From the NCBI RefSeq assembly GCF_001039355.2, contig NW_019774781.1:375519-439518 (forward strand): a stretch of 64,000 bases of DNA, in the 5' to 3' direction. The position numbers and the translations under genes were made by a program. The stretch comes from Lingula anatina (Eukaryota > Brachiopoda > Lingulata > Lingulida > Lingulidae). Shown here in pieces: positions 25,681 through 36,585 of the stretch; positions within the stretch are counted from its first letter, which is position 1; every line of letters begins with the position of its first letter. The notes under the pieces are model-generated. The model searched no databases and was not told the origin of the DNA. It worked only from the letters and a program-made list of their open reading frames with translations.

Positions 25681-26801
25681 GTCCGTTTTCCATCCCTCAT
25701 GCCCCCTCTCCTGGATCCTGATATTCTACAGCTACTACTATCATGGAGATCCAATGTTTATTGCATTTTTTATGTTTGAATAAGGAAAAATTAAGCTTAA
25801 TATATGTGTAATTCTAAATTACTTCTGATAACTGTTTAACCAGTGAGAGATCTACTAAAATCAAACAAAAAATCCTTATAACAGTGTATGTTTAATCAAA
25901 AAAGTATAAACGTCAAATAATTTTTTCTTAAGTTAGAATTTACAAATATTTACCTGTAACATTCTATTCTTTACTCCTTCACAGTGCTTTATTACAGCAG
26001 GCATGCAGAATCAAGGCTTGCTCCATTATGAAAACTTCAGGCAGCACTCAGAGGCAGAGATTTTCAGTATATATTACAGCTCACACCAAATTTCTGTTAT
26101 GTAGCTGAAATTATAAAATATCAACATGTTATCAATGATGTGTTGTCAGGTAAACTCCAGAGAGATTTTGTGGGATTTGCAGGACAGCAGACTCAGAAGT
26201 AATAGGTGGTGTGGTGAGGTGTAGCAACCTATGAAAGACAAAAGATTTTATCAATGTATATTTTTCTGATTGTTTTTTTCTTTAACTTAAAAGTTTTGTA
26301 GATTCAACAGTTCAAGCTCATCATGTTTTGTACACATATATGCACACACATGCATACATGCACACACACACACACATCCTATTCTCAAAGGAACTCAGTC
26401 AATATCAGAATATACAATGACAACTCAGGAGCCAAGGCAGTTTTTACTTTGCGTCAAATATGCTGGTTTAACACTTGTTTGATGTTGCCATTATCAAAAA
26501 TGTTAGAGGCTGAATTTATCAAACAAAACAAATGATCTGACATGCACAAAACATTCTTTGCAGATGAAATGATCAAACAACTCAAATTTGTTGTCACAAA
26601 AAAGAAAAAAGGCTCCAAATTCAATACCCTGTGTCTCACATTTGCCATTGGCACTGGTTGCCATATATATATATATTCAAATTTATCCTATCCAAGATTT
26701 TCCCACTAATTTGTGTTTTTCCTTGAAAATTTTTTCTCTTGCTCCTGAATCATTAATATGCCAGATCCTGCACTTGGATTCAATGTATTATACCAATTTA
26801 A

Positions 26802-27141
26802 AGCGATAATAACTCTTCGTTTCAGCCAAAAAATGAATTTTCCTGGAGTAAACAACAATTTTCCCATACTAACCAATGATTAATGAATCCATTTTTACAT
26901 TCAAAGTTAGTCCCTGGTTTTTTTCTAAAAAGTTTGGTTTTTTGTTAAAATCTCTTAAGAGATTTTAACAGAGTATAGCCATCAATGGAGGTCACGTGGT
27001 CTTAAGACAAGCTCAGATATCAGAATAATAGCTATAACTGCCTTTTTTGTGGTAAAACAGAATATATTATATTTCTATGAGTTATTCACAATGTTTTTAT
27101 TGTGAAATATAGATCTCATACAAAGAGTTATTATCCCTTTA
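26802..27141. mobile_element. TTAA-flanked MITE (piggyBac-like), copy 1
   Basis: Left end: TTAA then AGCGATAATAACTCTT. Right end: AAGAGTTATTATCCCT then TTAA. The roughly 14-bp inverted termini and TTAA on both sides fit a piggyBac-type non-autonomous element (TTAA target duplication is established for that group). An inverted copy lies at 53675-54037. It has no coding capacity. Confidence 0.72.
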
Positions 27142-27602
27142 ATTAATGATTAAATATTTAAGCTCTAAATGGCAGGCCATCCACTTAGTCAATTTAAATT
27201 TCCACCCTACATGCCTGTTATAAATGTTATAAATGTGCCTGGTTTAAAAATTTAGCTAGCAGCCATGTGGAAATCAGGGTAAATTCTTCTCTGTACACCA
27301 GGTCCCAAATATGGGATTTCCTACAGAGGGCGCTGTTCCAAGACAGAAAAAAAAAAAAAACTACAGTAATAGCTCAATACATTTGAACAACCACAATGAA
27401 TAATTAACCTTCTCTACACAAAATTCACTTTCTTTTTCATACTTTATTTAATGATTTATAAGTTCTTTAAAGTTGAGTAATTCATGTCAGTAAATTTTTG
27501 GGTGTCTAAAAATGAAAAATCTTGGTGAAGTATACCTGCAAAAAAATCACAAAAAGTGATGCATTGGAAAATTTATAAAGATTACCACATGGAAATAATT
27601 GC

Positions 27603-27640
27603 TTTATAAGTGAACCTGGACACAAATTTTCATCAGTCTG
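27603..27640 (+). promoter_or_regulatory. TATA-like box and initiator of the cysteine-rich peptide gene
   Basis: TTTATAAG lies at 27603-27610 and an initiator-like TCAGTC has its A at 27635, about 30 bp downstream, which is the usual TATA-to-start spacing. The ATG follows at 27681, giving a predicted 5' UTR of about 46 bp. Confidence 0.5.
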
Positions 27641-27680
27641 AGAAGTCAAATTGGAGAGGAGACACACGTACAGCAAAGTC

Positions 27681-28830
27681 ATGAAGATGATGAAGTTCTG
27701 TTTTGTTTTAGTATTTCTACTGTTTACTATCCCCCAAGGTGAGCTTTCAGAGAAAACAACTCATTTAAAACCAAAATGATGTATATTCACCAATCTAGGT
27801 AGATTTACTTAAAATGTAGAATTTAATTTTTAGGTTTTTTAATGCATTTTTTTTTTGTACAATTTTAAAAGACATGAACAGAAATGGAGAAGACTATTTA
27901 AAAGATCTTGAAAATGCAAATATCAAGGGTGTGAAGCTCTATGGCTGTATTCCCAGAGCTTTTAGATCGATCTATCCCCGTGCAGAGTCTCACTAGATTA
28001 CTGTCAGATAATCCGGTTTAAATGTCCGTCCCGCCTACTACAAGCTGTAAGGGGGTAATTAACTTTTGTGTCCGCTCGGCTGACACCTATTTAGCGTGAA
28101 CCCCCAGGGAGTTAGGTCGATCTAAAGTAGATCGATCTATTCTCTGGAAATGGGGTCTATGTTGGGGGGGGGGGGCAGGGGTGGACATAGGGTAGAAAAA
28201 ATCTATACCCAAATATCCAAATTTTAAGATAATCTGCAAGACTCTCATCTCTAGTAGGGGGCGGGGATTCAGGTTTTGAGCCATTCACCCTTTCAACTTG
28301 GAAAAAAGTCAACTCTGGGTAAAATGTGAACTAGTTACACAAAGATTTCATGGTAAAAAGGTCCACTTTTTCAGAAAAAGAACCCCTCCTTTGAAATTGC
28401 TGGCTATGGGCCTGATATTTTTTCATAACAAGCAAGTTTGGTTTGCAATTTAAAATTTATATTCAGCTGACACCAAAGTACTTACATATTTGTACTAGGA
28501 CCACCTTAACTATATATTCATTACTGGTAAGTCAATAGTGATTTACTCAGTATTTTGTGGGTTTTCCACAAGCATATTCTGCTGCAATCTTTACGAAAAT
28601 TTTGGCTAAAAAATACATGCACTATTATCTATTTTTAAAAGCACATTGAATAAAAATAATGTTTTCCACTCTTCTCTTCTTTAGAAGCCCTGTCACAGAC
28701 TAATCTCTGCCAAAAAGATGCAGATTGTGTTGCCAATAACTACTGTCGTGGCTGCCTGCCCACAGTGAACCCAACTTGTGTCTTAGAGACCAAAGGACGG
28801 TGCACTTGTCCCTATTGTGGTCCATACTAG
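27681..28830 (+). CDS. Small secreted cysteine-rich peptide (67 aa, two coding exons)
   Basis: Exon 27681-27738 and exon 28685-28830 (TAG) join by a GT-AG intron in phase 1 and give 67 residues. Residues 1 to about 20 form a clear signal peptide (basic MKMMK, then a hydrophobic Phe/Val/Leu core, ending in Pro-Gln). The mature part of about 47 residues has eight cysteines spaced C-x5-C-x5-C-x2-C-x7-C-x7-C-x-C-x2-C, so probably four disulphides and extracellular. The stop is followed at once by a donor (28836) and an acceptor before 29135, so there is an intron in the 3' UTR, then AATAAA at 29253-29258. The exon boundary after the signal peptide is typical of secreted peptides. The C-x5-C start with an Asp-x-Asp-Cys and the closing Cys-x-Cys resemble several unrelated small Cys-rich families (defence, venom-like, protease-inhibitor-like); I cannot assign one. 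Function is unknown. Confidence 0.75.
27945..28156. mobile_element. Foldback MITE, AGATCGATCTA family (copy 2) in the intron of the peptide gene
   Basis: Termini TGTATTCCCAGAG and, inverted at the right, CCCATTTCCAGAG. Inside each end lies AGATCGATCTA. The pentamer CTATG borders both sides (27940-27944 region and just after 28156) and may be the target duplication. It closely matches 57606-57822. Confidence 0.72.
28270..28415. repeat. Dispersed repeat (GGTTCTTTTTCTGAAAAAGT type), minus orientation
   Basis: The block around GGTCCACTTTTTCAGAAAAA and TGGCTATGGGCCTG is the reverse of similar blocks at 30008-30125 and 55908-56090. It is non-coding and dispersed. Confidence 0.6.
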
Positions 28831-29134
28831 AGCAGGTAAGTTTTTAATTTTAGTATTCATTTAGTATTCATTTTCTTTCGATGCTTTAAAATCACTCAAT
28901 CTGTTATGACAAAAATTAGGCAGCAAAGCTTGCAAAAGTACAGACAGTACATATTACCAAAGCATTTATTCTGCAATGATCCATCAAAATTGACAGCAAA
29001 GCTTGCAAATGTACAGAGAGCACATAACACCTCCACATTTATTCTTCAATGATCCGTCCAAAGGACACATCATCTCTTTGTTTACAAATGTCCCATATTT
29101 CATACATAATATCAATCTTTTTTCTCAATTTCAG

Positions 29135-29280
29135 ATAAAACCTGTGCAACATATGAATTCCAACAGCAAGAGATGCTTTACTTTTTAATGTGGACTTCTT
29201 TGCTCTGAAAGCAAATTTAGAAATTATTGTTGAATAACTTGGAAGTTAACCCAATAAAATATCTATAAACAACACATATT
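29135..29280 (+). other. 3' UTR exon and polyadenylation signal of the cysteine-rich peptide gene
   Basis: An acceptor (CTCAATTTCAG) ends at 29134. The following exon has no long frame and carries AATAAA at 29253-29258. It pairs with the donor at 28836, six bases after the stop codon. Confidence 0.55.
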
Positions 29281-29402
29281 TTTTTTTTTATCAGGAGTGC
29301 CATGCAACCTCTTTATTTATAAAAAGCAAAGTAATCATAATAAAATTAACAATAATAATAATAATAATCAGGATTTATTGGACCACTTAAAATCTATACA
29401 AA

Positions 29403-29520
29403 AGAGAGACCATTACAGGATTAAGCAGTCTTCCTTTCATGTAGGATCCACCATATAATTATTTGATCCTTGAACCAGTTGATACTTGGGTCTTCTATTC
29501 TAAATGGCTCCTAAGAGACT
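29403..29520. repeat. Dispersed repeat shared with 31850-32112 and 35185-35275
   Basis: Contains GAGACCATTACAGGATTAAG and then GTCTTCCTTTCATGTAGGAT followed by a TCTAAATGGCTCCTAAGAG-like block. The second half reappears at 35185-35275 on the same strand and at 31850-31935 on the opposite strand. The first half reappears near 31957-31976 (minus) and 32087-32106 (plus). Confidence 0.6.
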
Positions 29521-30007
29521 TGCATTACATAATTTAGATGTGCTATACTCAGCACCTTGGTGTGAAATGGCTTCCGCTGACAAATACAAATGTAAGTCTG
29601 GCAAGGAACACATATATTTATTACATATATTTGTTACATATAATCCCAAAAGGGTTAGATACATTACTGGCACAATAAATTTTAATTACTTCTAGCGGAC
29701 ACTGTAGTCAGAGTGCAGAAAAATATCCATTGCGAGCAATATACCTTTCCAGTTACTGCAACATTTCTGATTCTTAGAGTGGGATCAGCTTCCAAACATA
29801 GACTCAATCAGTTCATGTCAGTGCGGTGAGTGTGCTAGAGGCGACTTATCATATTTTAATTTGTTTAACAATTGCATTGTTTGTCTCAGTATTCAGCCTC
29901 ACTATGCAGGTAAGGTCTGATCCCACACACCCTGTGTTTTTGTCAAGATGTGGATATTTATAGCCAAGAGAGTTTGAAACACAGGGTGGAATGAGCCAGA
30001 AAGTACC

Positions 30008-30125
30008 TACAGGCCCATAGCCTGCAATTTCAAATAAGGGGTTCTTTTCTGAAACAGTGGACCTTTTACCATAAAACCTTCATGTGCCCAGATCAAATAT
30101 TACCCAGAGGGGACATTTTCCAGAG
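30008..30125. repeat. Dispersed repeat (GGTTCTTTTTCTGAAAAAGT type)
   Basis: Matches 55908-56030 in the same orientation and 28270-28415 inverted. It carries the phrase AGTGGACCTTTTACCATAAA and lies in the intergenic region before GFM1. Confidence 0.6.
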
Positions 30126-30274
30126 CATTTTTTCCGCTGATTGGATATCTTATTATATGATTGAAAAGACTCGTGTTTGCTCTTTTTGAAACTAAACATA
30201 GCAGTTAATTTTCTGTGTTTTTAATTTGATTTATTTCATTTCATGTCCCGGTAATTTTGTACATGTACCTCTTG

Positions 30275-31043
30275 CACATGCTCGGCTGTCACCTTGATTG
30301 GATAGTAAACGGTTGTCGTAAAATCGCTAAATGATATTAAAACCCGGTGCATAAACTTGAAACCACCAAGGACAACCTTGGACTGCCACATTAATCCAAT
30401 ACAATGCAAAAATAAACCAGAACAAGTGGTTAAAGCCTTCAAACCGAATGTCGTAAAGTCCCCATATACCTCCATAGAGACAATAAAATAGAGTCAGCTT
30501 GTGAAACATAACTCAACCAACTTAAACATAATAATCGAAATAAAATACTGCCGGGCATCGGAGCGGCCTAAAACTTGGCACGCTTACGGCAAATACTGCA
30601 GGCTACATCATCCCTTCGCTCGTTTGTAAATTCCGTGCATGGCATACGCACAATCAAACCGTAAAGCCAAATTCCACCTCTGATGTTTATTTTGGTCCAC
30701 TCTAACCTCCAATTAAGAAAAAGAAGCCATGCCATTGGACAATACGACCTCTGCGGTTACGTCACTTCCTGATTTGAATAGTGTAGAGGACCAAAGTTGG
30801 TTGAGTTTTGTTTCACAAGCTGACTCTATTTTATTGTCTCTATGGAGGTATATGGGGACTTTACGACATTCGGTTTGAAGGCTTTAACCACTTGTTCTAG
30901 TTTATTTTTGCATTGTATTGGATTAATGTGGCAGTCCAAGGTTGTCCTTGGTGGTTTCAAGTTTATGCACAGGGTTTTAATATCATTTAGCGATTTTACG
31001 ACAACCGTTTACTATCCAATCAAGGTGACAGCCGAGCGTGCTC
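30275..31043. repeat. Large inverted repeat, arms about 250 bp, spacer about 270 bp
   Basis: Left arm 30275-30524 and right arm 30794-31043 are reverse complements with only a few mismatches. Both contain, outward from the spacer, AAGTTGGTTGAGTT, the segment around CTGACTCTATTTTATTGTCT, and end near GGTGACAGCCGAGC. The spacer 30525-30793 is unique and relatively CpG-rich. Each arm read outward from the spacer holds the same 60-75 codon open frames. In one frame the left arm is open (aromatic, membrane-like) where the right arm has TAG, so coding is doubtful. A foldback element or hairpin RNA source is possible. Confidence 0.85.
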
Positions 31044-31452
31044 TTGCAGCTAAAGTAACTTGAGATTAACTTTTGAACCTTACACTAAATGCGTATTGCT
31101 TTGCATTTCACATCAAATCCCATAGTTCTTACCTTTTTGGCCCAATACTAGTACATGTTCAACGGCTATGCCGCTTTCATTTTGGTAAAGATATCTGACA
31201 GATGAAAATTTGTCACTTTCAAAATTATGCTCTGTTTACAATTCCATTTCCGATGCTGGTGATAGAAAGTACCTAGCCACGATAATGTCGTTATATAGGA
31301 CAGGTGCCTTTTTCTAGCACTGACCAGTACATGATACATAAAAAACTTTAAATGATATCAATGTTATATTATCAACGGAAATGATATTTTGGAGAATACC
31401 TGTCGCTTATAGCATTTGATTTTCTTGAACGGCATACTGTCAGTGGATACGT

Positions 31453-31952
31453 TACTTCACAACTGCGCAAACTCAGCGGAAGTCAGCTGGGCACGTTTTG
31501 TAAGTGGCTTGTCGTAGATTTGCCACAACTGAAGTGTTTTTTCTTTTCGATAACTCCAGAACCGCTCAGAAGCGTTTTCACACAATGACGATCTTCAGAC
31601 TTGCCGGGCCTTTTGGGCGGAGGGCATTTTTAAGTCAACTAAAGGCACGGAAGGTGAGTACGAATCGGCTGCTTAGCTGCTTATGGCTCCGTAACCCGAA
31701 AGCATAGCGAATTTCGAATAGCGATATCACCTTTTATTTCGAGGCTACTATATGGGGCGAGTAAATCCTGAGTTACGGAAAAGAGGCGCTTGCGCTCGGT
31801 GGCAATTCGCGATGGTTTTGAGTTACGGAGCCTAGGTTCCACGCTTGGGAAGTCGTCTTAGAGGCCATTAAGAATGAGAAAAGCCGAGTGCTAGCTTGGA
31901 CACGACCGAAATATGGCGGACTGACTTCTGCTGAGTTTGCGCAGTTGTCACC
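31453..31952. repeat. Short inverted repeat bracketing GFM1 exon 1
   Basis: ACAACTGCGCAAACTCAGC followed by GGAAGTCAG at about 31456-31484 reappears inverted at about 31922-31950, one mismatch over some 28 bp. The left copy lies about 100 bp upstream of the GFM1 start codon and the right copy in intron 1. Confidence 0.75.
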
Positions 31953-33646
31953 CCTTAATCCTGTAATGGGTTCCCCGCCTCTCACACGCCTCCTCACGCA
32001 TCACCCCTGCAGGGGCACAGTAATTAAATCTCGTGTCAATTCAAGTGGTTGAGGCACGAAGCGTGGGGATCTGTGTGAGAGGCGGAGAGACCATTACAGG
32101 ATAAAGTGGTCAGGGTTCTGCCGAGGCCGCGATTCTGCGAGATTCTCGCCAAAAAAATAAAATTCTCGCACAAAAATTACCAAAGATGCGAAAATTCTCG
32201 CATACAAACCGAGTGAGGGTGCTATCATTGTTCTTGAGATGATAAAAGACACATTGAGAGTGGCGTCTAAAATTGTTTATCTAAATAATCATCACCGGTA
32301 TAAATTTCTTCGCATCGTCCGCTGCATTGACTTGTTAACACAGTGTAGCTAACGTCGTCATGTGTGTGTTTCCGATGTACCCTCGTAAGAGATCGTTTCA
32401 AGCAGCGTCGTCATTTGTTGTCGTAATATCAATAGTACCTCTTCATGACTACAGTCCAATCGGCAATCCTCGTGTGACTCCGCTGCACTAAAGTTAGTTG
32501 AGCGATTGAGCGGTTCTCTCATTTCGCGGGATAGTCAACCAAATNTTGTTTCAGATTCCTGTGGCTTCCTATGCAAAAACTGCTGGCAGTGATGAATTGG
32601 TAATTATAAGTAAATGCTTTGAGTGTATTCATTTTTGTTTTGTATTACATATAAATTGGTTTGGACAAGACTTATGTTGCACTAGACCTTTATACCTATA
32701 TTTCTTAATTGTGTATTATATGTACATTGTGTGTCTGTGTGGGGAAGGGGGGGGGGGAGTGCCCTCCACTTTCTGAAATTATTATTAATGAGATACCAGT
32801 TGAAATTAGGATTTTCAAAAGTTTGTTGTTTTACAGAAATCACAGGAAGTCAAGCTGCTTCGAAACATAGGGGTCTCTGCACATATCGACTCTGGCAAGA
32901 CAACGCTGACTGAAAGGATATTATTCTACACAGGAAGAGTGGAGGAAATGCACGAGGTAATGCAGTCTGCTTCGTAATTGGCCTTGTAAACAGCTACTGA
33001 CCTATGTCTATGTAATGTCCGCATTAAAAAAAAAAAGATGAATTTTTCATAAAATAGATACATACAATAGGACTTGCAAGGAAAAAGAAAATAAGTAAGG
33101 GGCTGAATAAGATTAGAAAGAGAAAATATAGGCAATCTGGCATGGTAGTTTTAGGAGTTGTTATTTGCTTTGGTCACTTTTCTCAGGGGTATTTGCCATC
33201 CTCAGTTGCTCTGTATCTAGACCTACAAAGCAGTAAATGCCAAAATTTTTAAACAATATTTCTTTTCAGTTCATTTATATATTTATTGGTTTTAAATTAA
33301 GTACTAGTATGAACTAAAAGTTCAGGTGTGACATTTTTAATAATAATTATTGATTAATTCTTCACCATTTGTAAGCATACATAATTTTTATTTCGGGAGA
33401 TATTTTAAGTTGTACTGCCTACTTAACATTTTATGGATTTAAGACTCTTTATGAATTGGAAAATAGGTTGGTAAATAGATTGTTCTACTGTCATTGTTAT
33501 CCTTGTATAGGTTAAAGGAAAAGATAAAGTTGGTGCAACAATGGACTTTATGGAGCTAGAGAGACAAAGAGGCATCACAATCCAGTCTGCTGCTACTTAT
33601 ACACACTGGAAGGGGCATAATATTAATATTATTGATACTCCAGGTA

Positions 33647-33693
<47 letters not shown>

Positions 33694-36531
33694 CCTTAAC
33701 GGCTCTCATTAAAGAGATACTTATGATTAGTTATTTGTTTTAAATTAGAATAATACACTTACAGAATTGTGTATTAACCCCACTGTATAATAGATATATT
33801 ACAGGCCACAAACTTAAAGTTACTTAAACATTATAAAAATGAAGATCTCTCATATTTATCACAATGTCGGTATATTACAGGTCATATAGACTTTACAGTA
33901 GAAGTGGAGCGTGCTCTCCGCGTCCTAGATGGCGCCATATTAGTCGTCTGTGCTGTGGGCGGAGTCCAGTGTCAGACAATGACAGTGGACAGACAGATGA
34001 AGCGTTACAAGGTTCCGTGTGTGACTTTTTTGAACAAAATGGACCGATTGGGGGCAGATCACTACAGTGCTTTAACACAAATGAGGTACTTTTTTACTTC
34101 ATTTAAAAAAATTTTTTTTTTCTTTCAGTAAATGGGATCATGTGTTGGGGTTTAAGTTGTGTTTTTCATTTGCCCCTCAGTTTGGTTTTAATTTTAAGAC
34201 CCAGTTGGTCTACTTCTGTTCGAGGTGATTTTACAGTAGTCCACTTAAAAAATTTCAAAGTAGGTATTGGTTAAAAACATCACTTTCTTGTTATAAACAC
34301 AATTGCAGTATTTCATTTACTGGATGTAACACTTCAAATTGGTTCAAAATTTAATTTTTTGTCAACAAAATGTCCTGGCTAGTTTTTAGACTAAAGTCTT
34401 AATGTGAAATGAGTCTTTATTTAAAACATATTGGCGAAGTACTATTATTTTTTTTTATTTTATTTTTATTATGTCGTCTTTTTCTTCAATCTTCAGAAAA
34501 CGGCTGGAGCATAACTGTGCATTTGTCACGTTACCAGTAGGCAGAGAGTCCCAACACAGTGGGGTCATTGACCTCATAGAAGAGAAAATGTTGACTTTTA
34601 ATGAGCCATTTGGGTAGGTGGTGATTAGGCGCTCTTTACACTAGACGGCCTCCTTTCTGCTTCCTGCAGTATGACCCCCTGTTTGAGAATTAAAAAAGCA
34701 ATACTTTATGTGCCGCCAACTGGCCAGTCATTGAGCATTTACTGTGCATCCAAAGCGGTGCTTTTGCCTCTCTTCTATGACCAAAGCAATGCCAGAAAGT
34801 ACGCTGTCCAGTGTAAAGGGGATTTAGAGAAAGATATCATTCTTTTTTTCTTGCTTTCAAACTTAGAAGAAGAAGGGTTTTTTCTTGTCATTTGATGTAA
34901 TTTTTGTTAAAGGGTAAAAACTTGAAAATTTTGTCACTTGAAAATTAGTTAATATTTTTAAATGCATGAATCTGACACGACCATATTGAGTGATAAAGAG
35001 GCCCATTTTAAGGATCGACAAAATTTTCAAAGTGAAAAAAAGTATCAGCAGTGAATCTGCTTCCAACAAAATTTTCAAGACTGTACTGAGGTGATTTCTT
35101 TGTCTACTAAAACCAGGTCATCTTTATATTTTCTAAAGTATTTTTATTGTATTGGAGTGCTATCCAGTAAGCAGTTTTTTTTTNTGGTGGTCTTCCTTTC
35201 ATGAAGGTCCACCATATTTAGGTCGTGGCCAAGCTAGCACTCGGCTCTTCTTATTCTGAATGGCCTCTTAAGCGGTAGATGAAGCTACAAACTATATTAA
35301 ATGGCTCTTGTGATGCTAGACTAGACTACAAGATTTCTGCATTTAAGTAGTAATGAATACTTTTGTCATTTGATGTGTCTTGTAAGATGATATGATGTTT
35401 CCATCTTTAATTGTTTCAGATCCGTGTGGCTTCCTATGCAAAAGCTGCTGGCAGTGATGAACTGGTAAGTATAAGTAAATGATAACATGCTTTGAGTGTA
35501 TTCATTTTTATTTGGTATTACATATAAATTGGTTTGGACAAGACTTGTTTTGTACAAGACCTTAAATGATCTATATTTCTTAATTGTGTATTATATGTAC
35601 ATTGTGTGCCTGTGTGTGGAAAGGGGGTGAGCATCCTTCACTTTCTGAAATTATTATAAATGAGATACCAGTTGAAATGAGGAATTTCAAAAGTTTGTTG
35701 TTTTATAGAAATCACAGGAAGTCAAGCTGCTTCGAAACATAGGGGTCTCTGCACATATCGACTCTGGCAAGACAACACTGACTGAAAGGATATTATTCTA
35801 CACAGGAAGAGTGGAGGAAATGCACGAGGTAATGCAGTCTATCTGAAAGATGATTCGTAAGGGGCCTTTTAAACAGCTACTGATCTAAGTCTATGAAAAT
35901 AATGGGACACTGTCCGCATGTAAAAAGAAAAGATGAATTTTGGTAAAATAGATGCATACATTAGTACTCGCAAGGAAAAAGAAAATAAATAAAGGGCTGA
36001 ATAAGATTAGAAAGAGAATATATATGCAATCTGGCATGATAGTTTTAGGAGTTGTTATTTGCTTTGGTCACTTTTCTCAGGGGGATTTGCCATCCTCAGT
36101 TGCTCTATATCTAGACGCACAAAGCAGTAAATGCCAAAATTTTTTAACAATATTTCTTTTTAGTTCATTTATATGTTTATTGGTTTTAAAATAAGTATGA
36201 ACTTTAAGTTCAGGTGTGACATTTTTAATAATAATGAATAATTCTTCACCATTTGTAAGCATACATAATTTTCATTTCAGGAGATATTTTAAGTTGTACT
36301 GCCTACTAAACATTTTATGGATTTATGACTCTTTATGAATAGGAAAATAGATTGGTAAATAGATTATTCCTACTGCCATTATTATCCTTGTATAGGTTAA
36401 AGGAAAAGATAAAGTTGGTGCAACAATGGACTTCATGGAGCTAGAGAGACAAAGAGGCATCACTATCCAGTCTGCTGCTACTTATACACACTGGAAAGGA
36501 CATAATATTAATATTATTGATACTCCAGGTA

Positions 36532-36585
<54 letters not shown>

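Larger units (their letters stand above)
23463..26188. repeat. Duplicated block, copy B (ASB gene region)
   Basis: Counterpart of 20597-23332. It begins immediately after the lone N at 23462. After 26188 the sequence continues uniquely towards the cysteine-rich peptide gene, so copy B is the one contiguous with the right-hand sequence. Confidence 0.9.

Noticed and set aside
30236-30509. Membrane-like 60-79 codon frames in the left arm of the inverted repeat
   Set aside because: The alternative frame is broken by a stop in the right arm and the shared frame shows no known domain. I treat the block as repeat DNA.
33893-34078. Minus-strand and alternate-frame ORFs over GFM1 exon 5 (and at 36773-36958)
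   Set aside because: Shadows of the real exon on the plus strand.
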